7,768 bases of DNA from Succinivibrionaceae bacterium. GTDB lineage: Bacteria; Pseudomonadota; Gammaproteobacteria; Enterobacterales; Succinivibrionaceae. This document shows positions 1 through 5,589 of this stretch, one piece after another. The first letter of the stretch is position 1, and every line of letters starts with the position of its first letter. The notes below the pieces were generated by a model. It had not been told where the DNA came from. It saw only the letters and a list, made by a program, of their open reading frames with translations, and made no database searches. The DNA lies in assembly GCA_003477345.1 (NCBI GenBank), contig DMTG01000087.1, positions 1 through 7,768 on the forward strand, in the 5' to 3' direction. The position numbers were made by a program, and so were the translations under genes.

Positions 1-240
1 CACCATTTCTTCAAAGCGGCTCTCATTAAAGGTAAGACGATCAACTAAAGCAGAGGCAAGCTGCTGTTCTCTGGCCGCCTTGACATCTTCTGAGTTCACC
101 TCAAAAATTCTGTCGTGATTTTTTCTGAGAGCGGCTGCAATGGCCATCAGTGCGCTGTTTTTGGCTGCAGTACTCAAAAGAGCGTAGCTATAAGATGCGC
201 TGCGCGCCTGCTCGGCAGTTGTTTTCAGATTAAATTCCAT
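1..240 (-). CDS. proA: Gamma-glutamyl phosphate reductase (ProA), N-terminal part
   Basis: ProA reduces gamma-glutamyl phosphate to glutamate semialdehyde with NADPH in the cytoplasm, the second step of proline synthesis from glutamate. Only the first 80 codons are present; the gene runs off the left edge. The translation starts MEFNLKTTAEQARSAS and contains the family's N-terminal helical pattern: an Ala/Ser-rich segment ending in AAKNSALMAIAAALRKN, then the 'N.EDV.AA' segment and a 'LVDRLTF' segment that matches the LDRL motif of E. coli ProA. The ATG at 240-238 lies 9 bases after the proB stop, with only a weak purine-rich ribosome-binding site (AAGAG), so translational coupling to proB is likely. 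The catalytic cysteine region lies outside the window. Identification rests on recalled similarity and on the neighbouring proB. Confidence 0.93.
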   Translation of the reverse strand, partial: MEFNLKTTAEQARSASYSYALLSTAAKNSALMAIAAALRKNHDRIFEVNSEDVKAAREQQLASALVDRLTFNESRFEEMV

Positions 241-249
241 TTTCTACTC

Positions 250-1365
250 TTATGCTAAAGCAAGATCATCACGGTGAATTACTACATCACCATGGGTAAA
301 ACCTAAAATAGTCTCAATATCCTCGGACTTCTTTCCTAAGATGAGTTCTATTTCCTCAGATGAATAGCGCGTAAGTCCTCTGGCAATGATCCTGCCTTCG
401 GTATCGGCAATTGCTACAGTTTCAGCTCTTAAAAACTCTCCCTGAACCTTTACAATGCCTTTAGGCAGCAGACTGGCCCCCTTTCTGGTTAAAGCCTCTT
501 TAGCGCCGTCATCCACAATCAGCCTGCCTGAGATCATGGTAGCCGAGCTCAGCCAGGACTTTCTTGCATACACAGGATGATCTGATTTTTTAAAATAGGT
601 TGCCTCACCGGTACCTGCCAGCACATCGTAAATGCCTTCAGGCCTCTCACCAGAGCAGATTGCTATATCAATACCGGCTGCAGTTGCAATCTCGGCTGCC
701 TTAAGCTTGGTCAGCATGCCGCCGGTGCCTAGAGATGTACCGCTGCCGCCAGCTAGTGCAAAGATTTCAGGAGTCAGCGCATCGACCTGCTTTATCAGCA
801 CAGCATTTTTATCGGTACGCGGATCGGCTGTATACAGTCCCTTCTGATCGGTAAGCAGGACCACGCAGTCAGCATCGGCCAGCACAGCTGTAAGCGCCGA
901 CAGATTATCATTGTCGCCTACCTTTATTTCCGCTGTGGACAGTGCATCGTTCTCATTAATGATAGGAACAACCTTGTGCTCCAGCATGGCAAACAGGGTA
1001 TCCCTGGCGTTGAGATAACGGACTCTGTCATCAAGATCAGCTCTGGTTATCAGAAGCTGCCCTATATGTATCCTGTAGATTGCAAACAGCTCAGACCAGG
1101 TTTCCATAAGCTTGCTCTGACCTACTGCTGCCAGCATCTGCTTGGAGCTTAAATCATTCGGCAGTTTGGGATAGTCAAGATATTCCCTGCCCGTGGCAAT
1201 TGCACCTGAAGAGACCACTATTACCTGGACGCCTTCGCTGATCAGTCTTGCTACAACCCTTACAATTTCAAGCATCCTGGCTCTGTCGAGGTGTTTTGAA
1301 CCTCCAGTCAGGGTGCTGGTCCCAAGCTTGATTACAACCTTCTTGTATTTTATAGAATCTGTCAC
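250..1365 (-). CDS. proB: Glutamate 5-kinase (ProB) with C-terminal PUA domain
   Basis: ProB phosphorylates glutamate with ATP to gamma-glutamyl phosphate, the committed and usually proline-inhibited step of proline synthesis. The first ~260 residues are an amino-acid-kinase domain: VVIKLGTSTLTGG near residue 10, VVSSGAIATGREYL, the INENDALSTAEIKVGDNDNLSA glutamate and metal region near residue 140 (quoted in two parts: INENDALSTAEI and KVGDNDNLSA), LTDQKGLYTADPR and GTGGMLTKLKAAE. The last ~90 residues are a PUA domain with RKGASLLPKGI and ending HGDVVIHRDDLALA. I chose the GTG at 1365-1363, giving 371 aa (E. coli 367) and starting just before the conserved core, 31 bases after the frsA stop, with a purine-rich stretch upstream. 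The open frame extends to a TTG at 1437 that would overlap frsA by 41 bases and add an unsupported tail. No catalytic residue appears lost. Confidence 0.96.
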   Translation of the reverse strand: MTDSIKYKKVVIKLGTSTLTGGSKHLDRARMLEIVRVVARLISEGVQVIVVSSGAIATGREYLDYPKLPNDLSSKQMLAAVGQSKLMETWSELFAIYRIHIGQLLITRADLDDRVRYLNARDTLFAMLEHKVVPIINENDALSTAEIKVGDNDNLSALTAVLADADCVVLLTDQKGLYTADPRTDKNAVLIKQVDALTPEIFALAGGSGTSLGTGGMLTKLKAAEIATAAGIDIAICSGERPEGIYDVLAGTGEATYFKKSDHPVYARKSWLSSATMISGRLIVDDGAKEALTRKGASLLPKGIVKVQGEFLRAETVAIADTEGRIIARGLTRYSSEEIELILGKKSEDIETILGFTHGDVVIHRDDLALA

Positions 1366-1396
1366 TTTATCTGCCCTGGCCTTTGCTATAAAAAAA

Positions 1397-2680
1397 CTAC
1401 GAATCCTGCCCGCTGAATTTATCTTTAATAAAGTCAAAGGCTTTCACAAAAGCCTTATTGATGAACTGAGAATAATTAATGTCCTTCATTTCATCGACTT
1501 CGCAGGATGAAAAATTATTTCTTATAAGATTCAAATCTTCCTTGGTAGTTGCCGAGCTGTCAATTTCTATGGTGTAGCATGGCACCTTGCAGCCACCTGA
1601 AGATGAAAGCAGTCCCTGGGTTTTCAGCGACAGCGTCTTGAACAGAGGCTTGGCCGACTCCCAGTTGCCCGCATCGATGCCCAGCCGGTTTGCATAGAGC
1701 GATCTTAGACACAATGGAAGATTGTCCAGTATCCTGCTGTCTGTAAACAGACTGTTGACGGCAGGAGTGATGAGAACCAGGGCTTTTACGGTCTTTTCAT
1801 TGAGTATGGCAGCTCTCATGGCTGCATTGGCGCCGATATTCAGACCCATGATCGCAATATTGCTGGAGTCTATGCAGGATACTTTGGCAAGATGTCTGAT
1901 GGCAGCTTCGATAACCACCGAGCTGTTGGCATTAAGATTAAGCTTGTCAGAAGCCCCCTGTCCCGGCATCTCAACGGTGAACATGGCAATGCCGCGTTCG
2001 CGCAGGAAGTTGTCATAGAGTCTGTAGAAATCGCACGGGTGGGACTCATAGGAGCCGGCGAGTACCAGACACGGCTGAACGGTATTTTTATCAGGTATAT
2101 GCAGATAGCCTGTCACAGGTTTGTCCTGACCTATATCTATCTGCTCCTCTAGTAGCTCGCCGTTATTGGGATCGCATTTGAACATGCTGCGGTAGGCGCG
2201 TCTTGACTGCAGATCAGCATCAGCCGCCAGCACATCGCCGCGCAGATAAGGATAGGCGGCAATTGCGAAATAGCGGGCCGCCATACGGTACTGATGAGAG
2301 GCATCCAGAAGATCGTTCTTTTCTTCGGCACTCTTAGCCTTCAGGAGGCGGCGCTGGCCGATTGCGCTGAACTCATAGATCCAGTTGCCAGATCCGTACT
2401 CCTTTACGGTATCGAAGCACTGTGGTCTTGAACGCTCTTTAGTAGAAGTGGCGATATTGGCAAGAGCCTCTTCTATATCAAGACAGTTTCCGCCCTGCAG
2501 TGTCCAGGAAAAAAGATGGATAGGCCTATACCAGTCAGGCATAAAGCCGAAGGTTTTCAGTTTATCTGAGACCTTGGTAAGTTCGGTGCCTGAATTTGAG
2601 ATAACAGAGGTCTCAGGATAATTGAATTTTGGTTTGAATAAAACTTCACTTAAATTTTGAGATATTTCTTTTTCACTCAT
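1397..2680 (-). CDS. frsA: FrsA family alpha/beta-hydrolase-fold protein (fermentation-respiration switch)
   Basis: This 427-residue protein matches E. coli FrsA/YafA (414 aa) from end to end by recall: 'NLSEVLFKPKFNYPETS' at the start, 'WYRPIHLFSW' near residue 50, 'GNWIYEFSAIGQ', 'AAYPYLRGD', then the hydrolase domain with 'GYLHIPD', 'RERGIAMFTVEMPGQGASD' and the beta-strand/turn IMGLNIGANAA. FrsA in enteric bacteria binds the glucose phosphotransferase protein EIIA-Glc and shifts the balance between fermentation and respiration; a decarboxylase activity reported for the Vibrio protein has been disputed. The nucleophile elbow G279-L-N281-I-G283 has Asn where hydrolases carry Ser, so classical esterase activity is unlikely. 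The ATG at 2680 follows a good GGAGA ribosome-binding site. It is the first gene of the apparent frsA-proB-proA operon; in E. coli crl and phoE lie between frsA and proB. Confidence 0.9.
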   Translation of the reverse strand: MSEKEISQNLSEVLFKPKFNYPETSVISNSGTELTKVSDKLKTFGFMPDWYRPIHLFSWTLQGGNCLDIEEALANIATSTKERSRPQCFDTVKEYGSGNWIYEFSAIGQRRLLKAKSAEEKNDLLDASHQYRMAARYFAIAAYPYLRGDVLAADADLQSRRAYRSMFKCDPNNGELLEEQIDIGQDKPVTGYLHIPDKNTVQPCLVLAGSYESHPCDFYRLYDNFLRERGIAMFTVEMPGQGASDKLNLNANSSVVIEAAIRHLAKVSCIDSSNIAIMGLNIGANAAMRAAILNEKTVKALVLITPAVNSLFTDSRILDNLPLCLRSLYANRLGIDAGNWESAKPLFKTLSLKTQGLLSSSGGCKVPCYTIEIDSSATTKEDLNLIRNNFSSCEVDEMKDINYSQFINKAFVKAFDFIKDKFSGQDS

Positions 2681-2690
2681 AGCTTCTCCA

Positions 2691-2710
2691 GTGTCAGCCT
2701 ATATTGACAC
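2691..2710. promoter_or_regulatory. Perfect 6-bp dyad upstream of frsA, candidate operator
   Basis: GTGTCA (2691-2696) and TGACAC (2705-2710) form a perfect inverted repeat with an 8-bp centre. It sits immediately upstream of the frsA ribosome-binding site, in the divergent gap between frsA and the ZIP gene. The right arm overlaps a TTGACA reading toward the ZIP gene (2704-2709), but no good -10 box follows at 16-18 bp. The position suits a repressor site or a 5'-UTR hairpin for frsA. No regulator can be named from the sequence. Confidence 0.4.
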
Positions 2711-2753
2711 AATAGACAAAAAGATTAAAGAGTTTAGCTTCTGCGCACTAGAG

Positions 2754-2785
2754 TTGTCTTCAGGAAAGCGTTTTATAAAGATAAT
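2754..2785 (+). promoter_or_regulatory. Weak candidate promoter for the ZIP transporter gene
   Basis: TTGTCT at 2754-2759 is followed by an AT-rich TATAAAGATAAT stretch (2774-2785) that could provide the -10 element. The spacing to the best hexamers is 14 bp (TATAAA) or 20 bp (GATAAT), neither ideal. It is offered only because it is the best plus-strand candidate in the gap. The ZIP gene itself has a clear GGAGAG ribosome-binding site at about 2851-2856. I see no recognisable Zur, Fur or MntR box. Confidence 0.25.
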
Positions 2786-2863
2786 TTTTACTCACATTAC
2801 AGAGATAAGAGATGCAATCCTTTACAATTGAATCTGTAGCGTGATTTTCTGGAGAGTAAAACT

Positions 2864-3655
2864 ATGGAATTTTCTTCTGTTTTATTAGCTTTAGCCTGCT
2901 CCATGTTTGCGTTTGCCATGACAACGCTAGGCTCGTCTTTTGTATACCTTATAAAGCAGCCTGGCAAGAAAATCGTCACACAGATTTCGCTGGGCTTTGC
3001 CGCAGGAATCATGCTGTCGGCAGCTTTCTGGGGACTTATAATTCCCGCGTTTGAAAAGGCAGATGAGCTCAGCCTTAATGCACAGCTGCACGTGACCTTG
3101 GGAATAGTCGTGGGCATTGCCTTTTTAATCCTGTTAGACAAGAGCCTGCCACACCTGCATATCCTAGCCAAAACCCCGGAAGGTCCGCACATTACCCTGT
3201 CTAAGAAAATCCTGATACTCTCAGCAATAACTATTCACAATATCCCAGAAGGCATGGCCATAGGCATCAGCGCCGTGGCTGTAAGTTCCTTTACCGATCC
3301 GGCCTATGCCTCTGCCGTAATGCTGTCAGTCGGCATTGGAATTCAGAACATCCCTGAAGGCTGTGCGGTGTCAGTGCCTTTCTTTGCAGAAGGAACCACC
3401 AAAAACCGTTCTTTTTTACTGGGTATGTTTTCAGGCATTGTAGAGCCGATTGCCGCCATAGCAGTTGCTATCTTTGCAGCGGGCAATACAGAGCTGCTGC
3501 CATTCATGCTGGCCTTTGCCGCCGGAGCGATGCTGTATGTAGTAATAGAAGAGCTGATACCTGAGGCGCATCTTGCCGGGCATTCTGACATTGGAACCAT
3601 CAGCGTTCTCTCTGGCTTTACTCTAATGATGATTCTGGATACAGCCTTTGGCTAA
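2864..3655 (+). CDS. ZIP family divalent metal transporter, GufA-type
   Basis: This 263-residue inner-membrane protein should import zinc or another divalent metal (iron, manganese) into the cytoplasm. The hydrophobicity pattern fits the eight-helix ZIP fold. Helix 4 carries H125-N126-I-P-E129-G, helix 5 carries Q161-N162-I-P-E165-G, followed by V-E194-P and the helix-7 motif E229-E-L-I-P-E234-A-H236. These correspond to the binuclear metal site residues of bacterial ZIPs such as BbZIP, with Asn162 where BbZIP has Asp. The loop between helices 3 and 4 contains H97, H99 and H109, the usual His-bearing cytosolic loop. The ATG at 2864 is preceded at a good distance by GGAGAG. It stands alone, divergent from frsA. 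The QNIPEG pattern and length point to the GufA branch rather than classical ZupT, so I leave the symbol empty; the metal preferred cannot be told from the sequence. Confidence 0.9.
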   Translation: MEFSSVLLALACSMFAFAMTTLGSSFVYLIKQPGKKIVTQISLGFAAGIMLSAAFWGLIIPAFEKADELSLNAQLHVTLGIVVGIAFLILLDKSLPHLHILAKTPEGPHITLSKKILILSAITIHNIPEGMAIGISAVAVSSFTDPAYASAVMLSVGIGIQNIPEGCAVSVPFFAEGTTKNRSFLLGMFSGIVEPIAAIAVAIFAAGNTELLPFMLAFAAGAMLYVVIEELIPEAHLAGHSDIGTISVLSGFTLMMILDTAFG

Positions 3656-3660
3656 ATCAG

Positions 3661-3689
3661 AAATAAAAAAACTCAGCAGCTACCTGAGT
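3661..3689 (-). terminator. Rho-independent terminator reading on the minus strand
   Basis: ACTCAG (3671-3676) and CTGAGT (3684-3689) form a 6-bp stem with a 7-base loop. On the minus strand the stem is followed by a run of T (the A-run at 3664-3670 on the plus strand), the classic intrinsic terminator layout. On the plus strand no T-run follows, so it does not look like a terminator for the ZIP gene that ends at 3655. It would instead stop transcripts coming leftward out of the AT-rich region. Confidence 0.5.
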
Positions 3690-3763
3690 ACCTAGGTTAC
3701 TTACTAATAAATGTTTGCAGGATCTGACAGTTAGATGCCAAGATACCTAGTAGCAGCTGCTGA
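3673..3763. repeat. Long-range inverted repeat around a TACCTAG direct repeat
   Basis: TCAGCAGCT (3673-3681) is the exact reverse complement of AGCTGCTGA (3755-3763), so the 73 bases between can be looped out. Inside are two direct copies of TACCTAG (3689-3695 and 3744-3750), and the right arm contains the 10-bp palindrome AGCAGCTGCT (3752-3761). The left arm overlaps the terminator stem, so the two pairings exclude each other. Confidence 0.55.
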
Positions 3764-3822
3764 AAATTAAAAAGTTCTTCAGAAGTTCAATTTCAAATAA
3801 CCGACAATCAACTGCCATATCC

Positions 3823-3838
3823 ACAGACTTTCCCACAG
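3823..3838 (+). repeat. 16-bp exact direct repeat, copy 1
   Basis: ACAGACTTTCCCACAG occurs here and again, identical, at 4915-4930, 1092 bp downstream. CAGGTAT at 3872-3878 recurs at exactly the same offset (4964-4970), which suggests a duplicated module rather than chance. Each copy contains one TTTCCCACAG motif preceded by ACAG 12 bp upstream. A related ACAGACTTTTCCACCA is at 4160-4175. Confidence 0.75.
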
Positions 3839-3879
3839 ATAAAAAAAATTAATGAAAATTTTATTGACTTTCAGGTATG

Positions 3880-3890
3880 AAAACCGCGAT
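3880..3890 (+). repeat. 11-bp inverted repeat, left arm (right arm at 4715-4725)
   Basis: AAAACCGCGAT here is the exact reverse complement of ATCGCGGTTTT at 4715-4725. CGCG cores are rare in this AT-rich block, which makes the match less likely to be chance. The left arm abuts the TAGTCCACAG motif of cluster 1. Confidence 0.55.
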
Positions 3891-3935
3891 AGTCCACAGC
3901 TGAAATCTTGGCACACTACGTGCTTTATAGATATA

Positions 3936-3949
3936 ATACTGAAATTTAA
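3936..3949 (+). repeat. 14-bp exact direct repeat, copy 1
   Basis: ATACTGAAATTTAA occurs here and at 5005-5018. It follows the 16-bp repeat in both places (113 bp after copy 1, 90 bp after copy 2), keeping the same order and supporting an old duplication of this part of the region. Confidence 0.6.
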
Positions 3950-4134
3950 CAATATTATTTTTTCTAATTTTATAATAAAAAATCGAAAAGCCTGATGCAC
4001 CAAAGAAATAATAAATCACCGGTGACAGTTTAGAAAAATAATAATTATTTATATGATAATAAAGCCTTTTTAAAGGAATATGTCAAAATTATTAGTAATT
4101 ATTCTGAGTACAGGACACGCTGTCTGAAGCTCAC

Positions 4135-4175
4135 TTTTCCACCGTATTATGCACTTTCCACAGACTTTTCCACCA
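4135..4175 (+). promoter_or_regulatory. DnaA-box-like cluster 2
   Basis: Within 41 bp lie TTTTCCACCG (4135-4144), CTTTCCACAG (4154-4163) and TTTTCCACCA (4166-4175), spaced 19 and 12 bp start to start. TTATGCACT (4147-4155) additionally matches the TTATNCACA consensus with one mismatch. All read on the plus strand. Confidence 0.45.
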
Positions 4176-4548
4176 AAACCACCATTTAAAAAAAATTATT
4201 TTCTTGCAAAATAAATTTTTTCAGAACTGAAAGCAATTGCGTATAGATAATAGATTTAATCCGTCTAATCAGCGCTAGATATACATAAATACCCAACGTT
4301 TTAGCCGGTATATGCATATTACCAGAAGAGATCAGACACGAAATACCAAGTATATTGTGATAAATCAGTAAGTTCTCTGAAAAGCTAGGCAACTGCTGCC
4401 AGATTTTTGCTTCTGCTGTGCTGGCGTACCAATTTTAGAGGCCATCTTTTAACAAATAATTACATTAATAAACAAATTTTAAAGGTACGCGTAACATATT
4501 TTTTGTGATCGCAGTCATAATATATGGCAGTTATAATTTTTTTTGAGC

Positions 4549-4557
4549 TTATTCACG
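4549..4557 (+). promoter_or_regulatory. Isolated near-consensus DnaA box
   Basis: TTATTCACG differs from the TTATNCACA consensus only in the last base. It stands alone, without a partner motif within 100 bp, so it may be chance. Confidence 0.25.
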
Positions 4558-4714
4558 TTTTATATATCTATATGAATTATTGTAATAATTTAATTAGATT
4601 ATCAGAAGTACATAATACTGGATTATAGTTTTTTATGTTTATTTTCAGATAGTAATTAATTTTTTAGGGCAAACGGAACTAATTTTAAAATTTCTCGGAC
4701 TTGATTTTTTCAAA

Positions 4715-4725
4715 ATCGCGGTTTT
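4715..4725 (-). repeat. 11-bp inverted repeat, right arm
   Basis: ATCGCGGTTTT is the exact reverse complement of 3880-3890. The arms are about 825 bp apart, too far for an ordinary hairpin but compatible with two oppositely oriented protein sites or an inversion remnant. Confidence 0.5.
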
Positions 4726-4743
4726 GACTGGAGTTCTGTAATT

Positions 4744-4755
4744 ATCATTAATGAT
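4744..4755. repeat. 12-bp perfect palindrome
   Basis: ATCATTAATGAT is identical on both strands. It lies just upstream of the hairpin-forming stretch at 4763-4801, in the driest part of the region for CCACAG motifs. It could be a protein-binding dyad; AT-rich composition makes a chance origin possible. Confidence 0.35.
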
Positions 4756-4762
4756 CTTGTGC

Positions 4763-4801
4763 CATTAATAAAGTATATAAAAAGTACTCTTTATATTAAT
4801 G
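4763..4801. repeat. Imperfect AT-rich inverted repeat
   Basis: CATTAATA (4763-4770) pairs with TATTAATG (4794-4801), and the stem can continue inward through AAG/CTT after a 2-base bulge. Inside, AGTA (4772-4775) can pair with TACT (4785-4788). Being almost only A and T, the hairpin would be weak; it could be an unwinding-prone site. Confidence 0.35.
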
Positions 4802-4846
4802 CATAAAAATAAACATCCTAAAAATTAGTTCAGAAAGCCATTTGAG

Positions 4847-4930
4847 TTTCCGACAGGTGTTTTTTTATTTTTTCTTAATTATCAGAATATTAAAAAATGG
4901 CATTTGAACAATTAACAGACTTTCCCACAG
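4847..4930 (+). promoter_or_regulatory. CCACAG-like motifs with 16-bp direct repeat copy 2
   Basis: TTTCCGACAG (4847-4856) and TTTCCCACAG (4921-4930) lie here on the plus strand. The second belongs to the second copy of ACAGACTTTCCCACAG (4915-4930). Each motif is preceded by a CATTTGA (4839-4845 and 4901-4907). A T-rich run (4859-4875) lies between them. Confidence 0.4.
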
Positions 4931-5004
4931 GAGAGAGCAAAGCTTTTTATCCTGGCTGCCATGCAGGTATTAGGATTAATTATTTAAACCATTAAACAAT
5001 TATC

Positions 5005-5018
5005 ATACTGAAATTTAA
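5005..5018 (+). repeat. 14-bp exact direct repeat, copy 2
   Basis: Second copy of ATACTGAAATTTAA (first at 3936-3949), following the second 16-bp repeat in the same order. Confidence 0.6.
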
Positions 5019-5063
5019 AAGACTAAATAATATCTAAAGAAGATCTTAGCCAAAATTTACGTC

Positions 5064-5072
5064 TGTGGGGAG
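5064..5072 (-). promoter_or_regulatory. Reverse-oriented CCCCACA motif
   Basis: TGTGGGGAG on the plus strand reads CTCCCCACA on the minus strand, followed by GAC, resembling the TTTCCCACAG motif inverted. It is the only good reverse-oriented copy in the region and lies 31 bp before the perfect box at 5103. Confidence 0.3.
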
Positions 5073-5102
5073 GTGAAATTTTCAAAGCAGACCAGTGAAA
5101 AA

Positions 5103-5146
5103 TTATCCACAGTTTTTCCTACAGGCCCTGGCAGCTAATAATTAGC
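5103..5146 (+). promoter_or_regulatory. DnaA-box cluster 3: perfect box, second motif, GC-rich spacer and TAA repeats
   Basis: TTATCCACA (5103-5111) is a perfect high-affinity-type DnaA box followed by G. TTTCCTACAG (5115-5124) starts 12 bp further on. A GC-rich islet (5122-5134) then leads to the perfect dyad GCTAATAATTAGC (5134-5146), which contains two TAA triplets. The order box, GC-rich spacer, TA(A/G) triplets is like the basal origin unwinding element described in other bacteria. The motif order is seen; the function is inferred. Confidence 0.45.
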
Positions 5147-5415
5147 CATGTTGACTTTTAATTTAGAAATTTATTAAAGGTTTTTTGTCTATCTAAATAG
5201 ACTTTTAATAAACAATCAGTTATTATAATTTAAACGAAATATTATCTTTTTTAGGATATTTTTTATTCGATTTACATTATCTGGCTTCAGGCAGAATCCC
5301 GAATATTTTTATAGTTATTCTAGGTTAACTCTGTTATTGCATAAAAAATTTTAATTTTTATATATTATCTTAATATTCAGTCAGATAGTTATTTATTTCA
5401 GAATTCTTTTAAATG

Positions 5416-5492
5416 TTTCCCACAGGCGTAACCTTTTTTTATACAAGATTTTTTTCCACAGATTTTTGTAATTCCCCCAGATTTATCCACAG
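5416..5492 (+). promoter_or_regulatory. DnaA-box-like cluster 4 with a perfect box
   Basis: TTTCCCACAG (5416-5425), TTTTCCACAG (5452-5461, one mismatch to the DnaA box), degenerate ATTCCCCCAG (5471-5480) and TTATCCACAG (5483-5492) with a perfect TTATCCACA at 5483-5491. The last three repeat the 19+12 bp spacing of cluster 2. T-rich runs flank the cluster (5434-5440 and 5502-5509). Confidence 0.5.
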
Positions 5493-5589
5493 TTGCAAAC
5501 TTTTTTTTCATTTTGTGGCTTGAATATTCATTTTTTTCAAAACTGAAAATTTGCCATTAGATGCTGTTAATTAATGTTCATAAAATTTT

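Larger units (their letters stand above)
3817..3899 (+). promoter_or_regulatory. DnaA-box-like cluster 1
   Basis: Three plus-strand copies of the CCACAG motif: ATATCCACAG (3817-3826, one mismatch to the TTATCCACA box), TTTCCCACAG (3829-3838) and TAGTCCACAG (3890-3899). The first two start 12 bp apart. A degenerate TAACCGACAA (3798-3807) lies 19 bp before the first, giving the 19+12 spacing also seen in clusters 2 and 4. The function as DnaA sites is inferred from the motif alone. Confidence 0.5.

Noticed and set aside
1366..1437. N-terminal extension of ProB from a TTG at 1437
   Set aside because: It would overlap frsA by 41 bases and add 24 residues unlike the family; the GTG at 1365 gives the usual length.
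3779..4003. Open frame on the minus strand, 74 codons
   Set aside because: It starts at TTG without a ribosome-binding site and runs across motif cluster 1; its Ile/Phe/Leu-rich product looks like translated AT-rich noncoding DNA.
4186..4392. Open frame on the minus strand, 68 codons
   Set aside because: TTG start, no ribosome-binding site, AT-driven composition, no recognisable similarity.
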